The translations under genes and the position numbers were made by a program. A stretch of 64,000 bases of DNA from the NCBI RefSeq assembly GCF_027943255.1, contig NC_072895.1:70930001-70994000 (forward strand), in the 5' to 3' direction. Source of the stretch: Anastrepha obliqua (lineage: Eukaryota; Arthropoda; Insecta; Diptera; Tephritidae). The notes under the pieces are model-generated. The model was not told the DNA's origin, ran no database searches, and saw nothing but the letters and a program-made list of their open reading frames with translations. Positions 12,716 to 20,908 of the stretch are shown here, piece after piece. Positions within the stretch are counted from its first letter, which is position 1. The number at the start of each line of letters is the position of its first letter.

Positions 12716-12862
12716 ATTCATTCGTTCGTATGCTTTTTTTCTAAAATTTTTATTTTTATATTTTTCACTACTTATATCCCACAGCTCTCTCAAATTTTTA
12801 TATTCGTTAATAAAATTAACATAATTTTCATTATTTTCAATTGCCATTTTTTCCTTTTTCAC
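12638..12862 (-). pseudogene. MADF-domain DNA-binding protein of the Harbinger element, N-terminal remnant
   Basis: Minus-strand frame with likely start MAIENNENY at ~12847 and the block NFINEYKNLRELWD then YKNKNFRKKAYERMN, which is the first half of a MADF (Myb/SANT-like) domain. PIF/Harbinger elements usually carry such a second gene, thought to bind DNA together with the transposase. After KLIKI the frame enters transposase sequence read backwards, so everything beyond the domain start is lost. The longer start at 12862 (MKKEK…) is possible. Confidence 0.75.
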
Positions 12863-12944
12863 TTTATTTTACTCCGCACGAACCTTTTTCTTCGCTTGTG
12901 TTCAACGAACTGAACGAGTAAAAGCAGTAAACAATGATACACAC

Positions 12945-13108
12945 GAAGCAACGGTTGCAGCAACCTATCCCAAAAATCAAATTTATTTGATATTTAAGGC
13001 AACGGTTTCAGCAACACGAAAATCATTTGGCAACACAGCTACACACGAGGCAACGGTTGCTTCAACATGGCCGTGTTGCTGCAACGGTTGCCTGGTGTGT
13101 ATTTAGCT
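12945..13108 (-). repeat. Harbinger right end: GCAAC/GTTGC array
   Basis: About ten GCAAC or GTTGC words, including GCAACGGTTGC three times (near 12949, 13051 and 13081). It is the mirror of the left-end array. Confidence 0.75.
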
Positions 13109-13195
13109 TTATGTATACCTATTATTATTATTATTAGAAGGCCATTACGCACTGCGACCAGAGTTGATCTATTGTGCAAGACCTATTTTGTAACC

Positions 13196-16100
13196 CTAGA
13201 GTTTAAGGCTTTTTATAAATTTTAGCACTATTGTGGGTTTGTTGTTCCAAAGATTACATGGAGATACTACGATACCACCAAGGTGGTGAAGTCTTTGTCT
13301 GCCCAGCGCAGGACATTCACAAAGCACATGTTCTGAGCTTTCTATATCCATTTCGCAAAAGCGGCAGACATTGGTCTCTGATAGACCAATGTTATTTAAA
13401 TGATACCTCAGGCTGCAGTGACCTGTGAGGTATCCTGTTAGAAGACGCAGATCTACTCTGTTTAGTGAGAGTAGCTTGTCTGATATTCCTTTGTTGGGAC
13501 TAAGAAATTGTCTGGCTTGACGCTGACCGGCACAATTTAGCCAGTGTGCAGCAAATTTCCTTTCTTCCCATTTCCTGAGGAATTCATTAATGTGGCTTTT
13601 CGTGAGTCCACAGAAAGGCTCAGGACCAGTAAGTTGCATATTTGCTCCTTGTTTTGCGAGGTCATCAGCCATTTCATTCCCCTCATGCCCTTCATGTCCC
13701 GGAATCCAGACTAGATTTACGGTGTTGAGGTTTCCTAACATGTTGAGAAGGTTTAGGCAATCATTTACCAATTTAGAGGTGATAGTTGTTGATAGAAGGG
13801 CTTTTAGAGCCGCTTGACTATCAGAGAGTATATAGATGTGAGTACCTCTCATTTTCCTGCGAAGGCATTCTCTCACACATATTTCAATGGCATGTATTTC
13901 TGCCTGGAATATTGTTGGGTAGAGTCCCATCGGAATCGATTTTTTAAATTTAGGCCCATTGATTCCTGCCCCTGCTCTACCATCTTCCAGCTTGGACCCA
14001 TCAGTGAACCATAATTGAGATCCAGGATTGAAATTGATAGAATTAGTTCTCCAAGTTGTTCGTTCATTAATAATAATTCGGAAGTTTCTGTAGAGAATGG
14101 GTTTGGGAGATATTGTATCCACCCTGTGTAGTATAGGAGTGTGTCGAAAGTCTTCTAAGATCTTTAGATGTCCTCTCATATCTCCACTTTTAAGATCGGC
14201 GTTGCCTTTTAGTCTTAAGGCACTCAATCTTGCTTCTTTTTCAATTAAGATGGGAAGCGGTGGTATACCTAGGAGCACGCCCAAAGCGTCAGTTGGGCAT
14301 GTTTTCATTGCTCCTGTTATACCGATGCAGATGAGGCGGTACAATTTGTTAAGATCGCTTGCCGCCTTTCGTTGCTTAACTTTGGGCCACCATGCTATGG
14401 AAGCATAAGTGACTATAGGCTTAACAACTGTAGTGAATGTCCAGTAGGTCATTCTGGGGCTGAGCCCCCATGTTTTACCAAAAAGCCTTGTGCAGGCATA
14501 GAATGCCCTTGTGGCTTTTACAGTAACTTTCTCAAGATGCGAGTTCCAGGTAAGCGCTTTGTCAAGGTTGATACCAAGGTAGTTCGCCTCTGTGGAGAGT
14601 TGTAGAGTCGATTCATTCAGGACAGGACATTTGATGTTGATATTCCTTTTCCTGGTGAACGGCACTAGCGCAGTTTTAGATGGGTTGATAGAGAGCCCTT
14701 TGTCAGTGCACCATTTGTTGATTATGTTGAGGGCTTGTTGCATGCGGTTAGAGATGGTCTCTTCATGCCAGCCCACTATATATACTACCAGGTCATCAGC
14801 ATAGCCCTGGGTGTGGAATCCTAGGTTGTTCAGTTTGTGGAGAAGTTCATCTATTACTAGTGTCCACAGAAGAGGAGAGAGTACTCCCCCTTGCGGGCAA
14901 CCTCTTGTGGCCTTGATAGACTTTATTCTTCCTCCTAATTCTGTACTGATCGTTCTGGATTTCAGCATCGATATAGTCCATCGTCTGATGGGTTTAGGTA
15001 CGTCCTTTTGAGATAGGGCATTGTTGATTGCCTCATAGGACGTATTATCGAAAGCTCCTGTTATGTCAATAAAAGCGCAAAGTGCGATTTGTTTTGACTC
15101 AATAGCTTTTTCAATAATGGTTACCAGACTGTGTATTGCAGTCTCAGTAGATTTACCTTGTTGGTAGGCAAATTGAAGTTGGTGCAGTGGGAAATTAACC
15201 AAGTTATTCTCCCGTATGTGCTGATCCAATATTTTTTCAATTGTTTTTAGGAAAAATGAGCTGAGGCTAATCGGTCTGTATGACTTAGGCAATTGTTCGG
15301 GTTTTTTCCCTACCTTTGGAATGAATACGACCTTTACCTCAGCCCATTTCGTAGGGATATAACCTAGCAATAGGCTTGCTTTATATAGTCTGGACAAAGT
15401 AGGGACAATGTATTGGCTTCCCTTTTGCAGAAGGCAAGGGAATATCCCATCAGGTCCAGGAGATTTGTATGGGCTAAATGTAGATATAGCCCATTGTACC
15501 CGATTTTCATGGAATAGCTTATTTGCCAGCTTTAGGTCCTCTCTGTCAGCATCAATGGTAGGTTCTACCAACATTGTGGACTCATGTAAAGCATGGCATC
15601 CCGGGAAATGGGTGTCCAGTAGAAGTTGGCTAGTTTCTTCTGGGTTTTTAGTGTAGCTACCATCTGGCTTTTTCAGGGTACATATGCCGTTTGAGTGATC
15701 CTTTGATAAGGCTTTCTGGAGGCGGATAGCATTAGGAAGATTTGAAATCTTATCACAGTGATCCCTCCAGGAAGCTCTCTTAGATTTCCTCAATTCTTTG
15801 TTAAAGTTGGTTAGAGCTCTTGAGTAGGAGACCCAGTCCCCTGTTTGTTTAGCTCTATTCCATAATACTCTGGTTTCATGGCGTAGTCTTGAAAGCGTAC
15901 TATTCCACCAGGGGACATCCCTTCGTGGTTTTTTCACTTTTTCCTGACAGCTCTCATGAAATGCAGACGTAATGTTTGAGTGGAGTTCATTTGCCTCCAT
16001 CTCAAGCTCTGATTTAAGCACCAGGTGATGCTTAGAGTAGTTAGCACTTTGTTCTAAGTTAAAGTGAAAGACATTCCAATTTATATTCTTTGGATTTCTG

Positions 16101-16825
16101 TAAATTGTTATGTGCGGTAAGGTAGCACCTAAGTCAAACCTGATAAGACTGTGGTCCGACATTGATGCTTCCCCGGACACATGCCAATTTGATACTTCTG
16201 ATAGTACATTTGGACTGCATAGGGTAAGATCAAGTACTTCCTCCCTTATTGCATTCCTAAATGTTGGTTCATTGCCTCGGTTTACTATTGATACATTATA
16301 TCTAAGTAAGAATTCAAGAAGGCACTCACCTCTCGCATTGATGTTTGTGCTGCCCCATATCGTATGATGGGCATTCGCATCACATCCTATTATCCAGCGT
16401 AGGTGGTTCTCCTTGCAGTAGTTGACTAGGGCTACAAGTTCCCTTGTTGGAGCAGTTTCCTCATCTCCTGGAAGGTAGGCAGAGGCAATGATTACCTCGT
16501 GCTCGCCTTTGTCTGTTGGCACCTTGGTCCAGATCGCAACGAGATCGGTGGTAGTGAACTGCGAAATGGGAATGAAGGTTAAGTTATTGCTAATTAAGAT
16601 TGCCGCTCTAGGGCGATCATTGTTGGCATAGATTAACTTACCATTAACATCTTGGAGTCCCTCAATGACTCTGTCACGTACCCACGGTTCTTGGATTAGA
16701 GCTATATCCAAGTTTTGTTTGTTAAACCTCCTTGCTAGTTCAGCCGAGGCAGCCTTTGCATGGTGGAGGTTTAATTGAAGGCATCCGAGTTGCCTTCTAT
16801 TGTTGCTTAGGGTAGCGTGTGGCAT
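13196..16825 (-). CDS. LOA-type ORF2: endonuclease / reverse transcriptase / RNase H polyprotein
   Basis: A 1209-aa protein that nicks the target, copies the element RNA into DNA at the nick, and probably removes the RNA. Endonuclease (APE-type, ~1-232): QEPW at 45-48, GCDAN at 147-151, SDHS at 223-226. Reverse transcriptase (~480-760): SYRPISLSS at 515, catalytic Asp in FIDITGAFD at 587, GCPQGGVLSPLLW at 642, YADD at 675-678. RNase H (~938-1060): TDGS (Asp942), Glu976 in FQAE, Asp1002 in SDSQA, PGHEG at 1042 and ADDLA at 1053. C-terminus: Cys1154-x2-Cys1157-x8-His1166-x4-Cys1171. No stop or frameshift seen. The start ATG overlaps the ORF1 stop as TAATG, so it is likely translated by reinitiation. 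Confidence 0.93.
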   Translation of the reverse strand: MPHATLSNNRRQLGCLQLNLHHAKAASAELARRFNKQNLDIALIQEPWVRDRVIEGLQDVNGKLIYANNDRPRAAILISNNLTFIPISQFTTTDLVAIWTKVPTDKGEHEVIIASAYLPGDEETAPTRELVALVNYCKENHLRWIIGCDANAHHTIWGSTNINARGECLLEFLLRYNVSIVNRGNEPTFRNAIREEVLDLTLCSPNVLSEVSNWHVSGEASMSDHSLIRFDLGATLPHITIYRNPKNINWNVFHFNLEQSANYSKHHLVLKSELEMEANELHSNITSAFHESCQEKVKKPRRDVPWWNSTLSRLRHETRVLWNRAKQTGDWVSYSRALTNFNKELRKSKRASWRDHCDKISNLPNAIRLQKALSKDHSNGICTLKKPDGSYTKNPEETSQLLLDTHFPGCHALHESTMLVEPTIDADREDLKLANKLFHENRVQWAISTFSPYKSPGPDGIFPCLLQKGSQYIVPTLSRLYKASLLLGYIPTKWAEVKVVFIPKVGKKPEQLPKSYRPISLSSFFLKTIEKILDQHIRENNLVNFPLHQLQFAYQQGKSTETAIHSLVTIIEKAIESKQIALCAFIDITGAFDNTSYEAINNALSQKDVPKPIRRWTISMLKSRTISTELGGRIKSIKATRGCPQGGVLSPLLWTLVIDELLHKLNNLGFHTQGYADDLVVYIVGWHEETISNRMQQALNIINKWCTDKGLSINPSKTALVPFTRKRNINIKCPVLNESTLQLSTEANYLGINLDKALTWNSHLEKVTVKATRAFYACTRLFGKTWGLSPRMTYWTFTTVVKPIVTYASIAWWPKVKQRKAASDLNKLYRLICIGITGAMKTCPTDALGVLLGIPPLPILIEKEARLSALRLKGNADLKSGDMRGHLKILEDFRHTPILHRVDTISPKPILYRNFRIIINERTTWRTNSINFNPGSQLWFTDGSKLEDGRAGAGINGPKFKKSIPMGLYPTIFQAEIHAIEICVRECLRRKMRGTHIYILSDSQAALKALLSTTITSKLVNDCLNLLNMLGNLNTVNLVWIPGHEGHEGNEMADDLAKQGANMQLTGPEPFCGLTKSHINEFLRKWEERKFAAHWLNCAGQRQARQFLSPNKGISDKLLSLNRVDLRLLTGYLTGHCSLRYHLNNIGLSETNVCRFCEMDIESSEHVLCECPALGRQRLHHLGGIVVSPCNLWNNKPTIVLKFIKSLKL

Positions 16826-16827
16826 TA
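16823..16827 (-). promoter_or_regulatory. TAATG stop-start overlap between ORF1 and ORF2
   Basis: On the minus strand, TAA of ORF1 (16827-16825) shares its last A with ATG of ORF2 (16825-16823). The same UAAUG arrangement was shown in the R1-clade element SART1 to allow translational coupling. A similar role here is inference. Confidence 0.85.
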
Positions 16828-18306
16828 TCGCCTCTGTTTTTTTGCACTGGTTGCCTTTTTCTTGCCTCTGTTGCTACCCAGCAAGGCCGCTTCCTCAGCA
16901 GAGTGACGTTCGCCTTTTTTGGTCCTCTTTGGACCATTATTTTTCTTGTCGGCACGAAGCGGGGGTCGCATTCTTATGCCTTCCTCTACCCTTTGAGCAC
17001 TTGACATTGGTGCAGGCTTGGTGGCGTGTGGCGCATCTTTAGAGCAACATGGCTGCTCATCAGTTTGCGTTACGCTCACTGCGGTTGCTGCGATCGCCGA
17101 TGTCGAAGTGCAGGGTTGTTCCTCGGTCCGCTGCAATGCGGGAGGCTTGGGCGCTTCTGATTCAGCATCCTTCTCCGGGGTTTTGGCCTTAGTTCTAAGT
17201 TGAACTGTGCTAAACCCATAGTTCAACCAGGAGTTATTTTTTTTTATCACAATGGCGGAGATGGGGTCGATTGCGATGGTTAGCTCCGTCACCTTACCCT
17301 TTTGTACTCTACGTAGTACCCGCCATTCCTGAACGTTCAGGCCAGAGTTTTGCCCATCCAGGAGGCTGAGGATGTCCTCTGTGGATGTGCTGTCCAGTTC
17401 TGGAAAGAGGCATGTGAAGATCAAAGGCCTTGGTATGTCCTTTTCTAGAACGATCCTGATTTGCGCATCCTTCCATGGTTCAAGTTTAGGCATTGCTGCC
17501 TTTAACCAGTCGGTTGTTTCATCGTTGCCACATGAGACAACTATGTATCCTGCGCGGAAGGTGCAGCTGTTAAAGATTGGCTTGGCACCACCAGTCTGCT
17601 TTTTCCTTATGCTGTCCAGGATAACGTGTTGAATGGCCTTTAGTTTATCCGTAGGCCATATCGTTGCCGGATAATCAGGTGGTATGATACCCAGCTTGGT
17701 GCTACATGCAGCATCCTTGTAGGACATTTTAGCCGTCCCTTCTTTCACCTCCAGGTTAGGCACTGTTGCCTTTGCCCTTTCGGCTTCTGATGGGTCAGTT
17801 GTCCTTTCCACTAAGTTAGCTCTTTTGGGAGATCTTTGCTTAGGGGTGGTGCTGCTGGAGCGCTGACGCTTTAGGTTCATTGGCTGCTGTGCTAGTTGTC
17901 GCGCTTCTTCAATGGAGTGACCTTTACCCAGGTGGTACCTGAGTCGCTTTCTGGCGGCACCGCTGAGCCGCAGATTCACTCCCATTTCCGCTCCATTCTT
18001 AGCCGAACCTGTGGTTTTTGAGGGAGAAGTTAAGAGTTTCTCCTCTTCCTCTGGTGATAGAGCGGAAGTTTTCCCGATGGGCCCTAGGTCCATTTCGTCT
18101 ACTTCCATCTCTAATTGCGCTATGGCAGAGGTCGGGCATTCGCTGCCTTTTGTTGCCTGCGGCAATTGTTGTTGTTCGACAGTGGCTGCCGAAAGGTCAC
18201 TGCTGACCTGGTTTGTAGAAGGCATTGTTGCCTTTTCTTTGTTTTTGTTTTCATCGTTTGTTTCATACATAAGTGAGTCCCACGAGTAAAGGGGAATGGA
18301 GGTCAA
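16825..18306 (-). CDS. LOA-type ORF1: nucleic-acid-binding Gag-like protein
   Basis: A 493-aa protein expected to bind the element RNA and form the ribonucleoprotein. Residues 1-110 are acidic and low-complexity (EEEEK at 86). 111-142 hold a basic helix, LSGAARKRLRYHLGKGHS; 143-170 are basic. Residues ~195-370 resemble DUF4780, found in ORF1 of LOA-type elements (SYKDAACSTKLGIIPPDYP, FRAGYIVVSCGND, DWLKAAMPKLEPW). The tail (from ~425) is Lys/Arg-rich (RGKKKATSAKKQRR). No CCHC zinc knuckle was seen. I took the first ATG; an internal ATG at codon 28 (MPSTNQ) is possible. The domain name is from memory of the family and not searched. Confidence 0.88.
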   Translation of the reverse strand: MTSIPLYSWDSLMYETNDENKNKEKATMPSTNQVSSDLSAATVEQQQLPQATKGSECPTSAIAQLEMEVDEMDLGPIGKTSALSPEEEEKLLTSPSKTTGSAKNGAEMGVNLRLSGAARKRLRYHLGKGHSIEEARQLAQQPMNLKRQRSSSTTPKQRSPKRANLVERTTDPSEAERAKATVPNLEVKEGTAKMSYKDAACSTKLGIIPPDYPATIWPTDKLKAIQHVILDSIRKKQTGGAKPIFNSCTFRAGYIVVSCGNDETTDWLKAAMPKLEPWKDAQIRIVLEKDIPRPLIFTCLFPELDSTSTEDILSLLDGQNSGLNVQEWRVLRRVQKGKVTELTIAIDPISAIVIKKNNSWLNYGFSTVQLRTKAKTPEKDAESEAPKPPALQRTEEQPCTSTSAIAATAVSVTQTDEQPCCSKDAPHATKPAPMSSAQRVEEGIRMRPPLRADKKNNGPKRTKKGERHSAEEAALLGSNRGKKKATSAKKQRR

Positions 18307-18620
18307 GCCGCAACAGTGCCCCGGTGTTGCGGTAAGGCTAATTACAACCAGAGGGCGCCCGGTATCTGGAGGTCACCGTTAAAAGACACACTGACGTAGT
18401 GCCATTCATCACTTAGGCACGGTACGAATAACACCTGTGATTACGGGTTTTTTCGAGTTTGCCTCTCTAGATCCGCCATTTTCGGTCGAAAGCAGGGGCA
18501 CCTCGTGCAGGAGTGGAATATTACCACAATGGTCGGTCTTTAGGCTTTAGGCAGTTCCTGCCAGTCGCCTCTGTGTGCCCTACCTCTATAATAGAACCAA
18601 AACACACTTAACCCCCCCTA

Positions 18621-18740
18621 GTATACCTATACTAGACTACCTAATACTTGCTTAGACCAAGCGTCCTACGAATGTTTGTGAGTATGTTAGTACGTCTATG
18701 TAATATACGCGTTACGACGCTCATAATAGCAACCGCGTGT
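18621..18740 (+). repeat. 142-bp tandem repeat, rest of unit 2 and start of unit 3
   Basis: Begins with the LOA target duplication, then CCTAATACTTGCTTAGACC and AAGCGTCCTACGAATG, matching 12055-12100 of unit 1. Continues with GTTTGTGAGTATG and GTACGTCTATGTAATATACGCG, matching the start of unit 2 at 12104-12160. Shows the pre-insertion array was continuous. Confidence 0.7.
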
Positions 18741-18804
18741 GCTGTATTGCGTCCGTATTTTTATATTCGTAAATATTTTCATTTTTAAATATTTACCGCA
18801 ATTG

Positions 18805-19409
18805 CAGGCGGTGTTGCAATATACCACAATCAAAATGACGGTGCTCGTATTGTAACTCCACTGATAGATCTGAATGCACAGCAACTAGAATCACTGTCTG
18901 TTCAGTTCTCTAAAGTGGGAGAAATATGTGCATGCGAAACCAGATTGAGCAATGGAAAAACAGTTTGAATTGTGGGAATTTATATTTCACCGAATCAATC
19001 AATAAATAGCATCACGGAATTCATTCACGAAAATTTAATAAAGTATACACCAGAAGTAACGCGGATACTAAGAAAAGATTACGATAAAGTTCCAATGATT
19101 TTAAGTGGCGGTTTTAACGTAAATTTTGCATTGGACACAGCGGTTCCTTTAATTGACTTTCTCAATACAACATTCAATTTAAAAATGTGTAACAATCGCA
19201 CTGAATCGACAACACGATCAAAAACAACAATTGACGCGGTATTTGAAAGATATGTTGACAACATCGAAACCAAAGCATTTGTATCATATTTTAGCTATCA
19301 TATTAGCCACTCGTATCATTTGTTGAAATTGGAAACATTGAGGATGAATAATAATAAAATGAAGAAAATAAAATATGAACTCTATAGCAATATTATAATG
19401 AACCTATAA
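18805..19409 (+). pseudogene. Helentron-type (Helitron) endonuclease domain fragment
   Basis: Reads GGVAIYHNQNDGARIVTPL near 18808, then after a TGA (~18965) VGIYISPNQSINSI, MILSGGFNVNF and RSKTTIDAVFERYVD. This is the apurinic-like endonuclease domain at the C-terminus of Helentron-type rolling-circle transposons. The expected catalytic block is SGDFNVNF; here Asp is replaced by Gly. With the stop codon, the copy is dead. No Rep or helicase domain lies upstream: the sequence begins at the end of the tandem repeat. Family assignment is from motif memory; a related non-LTR endonuclease is a less likely alternative. Confidence 0.7.
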
Positions 19410-19482
19410 TTATCCCGCTCCTAATGCTGCTTTCGTCTCAATCTCTCTCAGTTTGTTTTGCGGAAGGTTTCACTTCTATCGC

Positions 19483-19515
19483 GTCTAACCGTTAGACTGG
19501 TATTTTTTTTTTCTT
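19483..19515 (+). repeat. Possible Helentron 3'-terminal hairpin and T-tail
   Basis: GTCTAAC-C-GTTAGAC (19483-19497) is a perfect 7-bp stem with a 1-nt loop, followed by GGTA and ten T residues, 70 bp after the endonuclease frame. Helentron-type elements end in short hairpins near T-rich sequence; the assignment here is tentative. Confidence 0.45.
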
Positions 19516-20484
19516 TTATAATTTGGTATAACATCATGGAATTAATTTTTTTAATATGATAATCGGCATATGTTTGCCGTGGCTTGATAGTTCTCATGAT
19601 GCTAAAATATCCTGTACTAAATTTAATGAGTTATAAAACTCTCTACCAAAAAATTGCTGAAAATTCTTGTTAAAAAGCCGAAAATTTTGATGAAATGTTG
19701 AAAAATTTAGAAACATTTTTTCCAAAGTTTGAAACTTTGCGTTATATGGTTTTTGTGTATATGTAAAAAGTAGTGGTGCAATTTAGTTAGAGCAAGTATA
19801 TCATTTTCATCTTTGCTTTGTCTGTTTATACCCGCTTAGTGGCGTTTGAACAGCGAACATGCACGTTAACCGCGATTTTCGAAAAAAAGTTTAAACACAT
19901 CTCATCCCTTATTAAGCTTGCAATTTTGTACATATATAATTTTATTTAACTTATCTGTAAAAACTTGTTCATAGATTTTAAATAAAAAGATAAATATTCT
20001 TGGACTTCACCTTATAATATATAATGAACACACTTTTCATGGGAGAAATATTTTCGGTGGTTTGCTATTGACTGCTAATAGAAAAAAAAATTGTTTCTAT
20101 CCAGTTCGGGATCATCCGATCAGTCGTTGCGCACAATCCTATTCAGTCACAAAGCCTGTTACTAAAACCCAAATGAAATAGGCTGGTGAGAAAAATGATT
20201 TTGTGGGTTGTTTTTTATTTGGGGTCCCAGCGAGGGAAGCTCCGTACATAACGAAAAATTAGGTTAAGGTTAAGGTTAAATTTATCTCCATTTTGGTGCA
20301 TTAACACTCAAACTCAATTAAATGCTAAATTACCTCAAAGAGGGTTCATATAAGTTTCAAACAGGTTGTAGGTTACTTTACTAAGCTAAACATACATTGC
20401 ATGACCAACCAAATTTAGATCCTCTGGGTGGTAAGTCATATTAGCCTTGAAATAAATGAGATAGACGATAGATTTGCAGAGAAA
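19516..20484. other. No gene seen; AT-rich
   Basis: Nothing recognised apart from a short GGTTAA triplet repeat at 20263-20280. Confidence 0.6.
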
Positions 20485-20643
20485 AAACCATGAATTCTTT
20501 TTAAAGTCTAAAACACTACTGCTTCGTAGGGAAAACGGCACTATCCAGTCTACCATATATGTATATGTATATATTATATATATACATGTATATAAATGAT
20601 GTTATATATATATATATATATATATATAAAGAATTCATGGTTT
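20485..20643. repeat. 16-bp inverted repeat around a TA-rich microsatellite
   Basis: AAACCATGAATTCTTT (20485-20500) and its exact reverse complement (20628-20643) flank ~127 bp that ends in (TA)n. The (TA)n continues to ~20664, where SINE copy 2 begins. Confidence 0.75.
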
Positions 20644-20663
20644 TATATATATATATATATATA

Positions 20664-20908
20664 TGATGTTGTTCCACAAATGGCGGGACCTACAGTTTTA
20701 CGCCGACTCCGAATGGCAGATATTTTTTTTGTGACGAGCTTTTTCATGGCAGAAATACCCTGAGGGTTTTCCTTTTACCTGCCGAGGGGCGACTGCTATT
20801 ACAAAGAACTTCTTCTTCATTTTGGTGTTTCACGGAGTTTCGAACCTACGTTCTCTCCGAATTCCGAATAGTAGTCGCGCACCAACCCATTCGGCTGCGG
20901 TGGCCGCC
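20664..20908 (-). mobile_element. tRNA-derived SINE copy 2
   Basis: Minus-strand SINE, complete at its head (AACCCATTCGGCTGCGGTGG at 20884-20903) but missing its 3' ~60 bp: it starts at GATGTTGTTCCACAAATGG directly after the (TA)n tract. B-box region present as TTTCGAACCTACG. Confidence 0.85.

Larger units (their letters stand above)
12182..13108 (+). mobile_element. PIF/Harbinger element, internally deleted
   Basis: Flanked by TTA target duplications (12179-12181 and 13109-13111), the TWA-type site used by PIF/Harbinger. The ends are imperfect inverted repeats: AGCCAGATATACACGGGGCA at left against AGCTAAATACACACCAGGCA read from the right end. Both ends continue into multiple GCAAC/GTTGC words. 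Between them are a transposase start on the plus strand and a MADF gene start on the minus strand, converging on a deletion near 12700. At 927 bp it is far shorter than autonomous relatives and cannot encode a working transposase. Confidence 0.88.
13123..18620 (-). mobile_element. Full-length LOA-clade non-LTR retrotransposon
   Basis: A 5,498-bp minus-strand element bounded by an exact 10-bp target duplication, GTATACCTAT, at 13113-13122 and 18621-18630. Order on the minus strand: ~310-bp 5' UTR beginning TAGGGGGGG, ORF1 (493 aa), ORF2 (1209 aa), a ~70-bp 3' UTR, and a short (TAA)n tail at 13123-13137. ORF2 carries endonuclease, reverse transcriptase and RNase H. RNase H plus the zinc-binding C-terminus suggests LOA rather than R1 or Jockey, which lack RNase H. 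Both ORFs are open, so the copy looks young and may be competent. It lies 14 bp from the Harbinger element. Confidence 0.92.

Noticed and set aside
13231..16367. Plus-strand frames within the LOA ORFs
   Set aside because: They are antisense shadows of the intact minus-strand ORF2.
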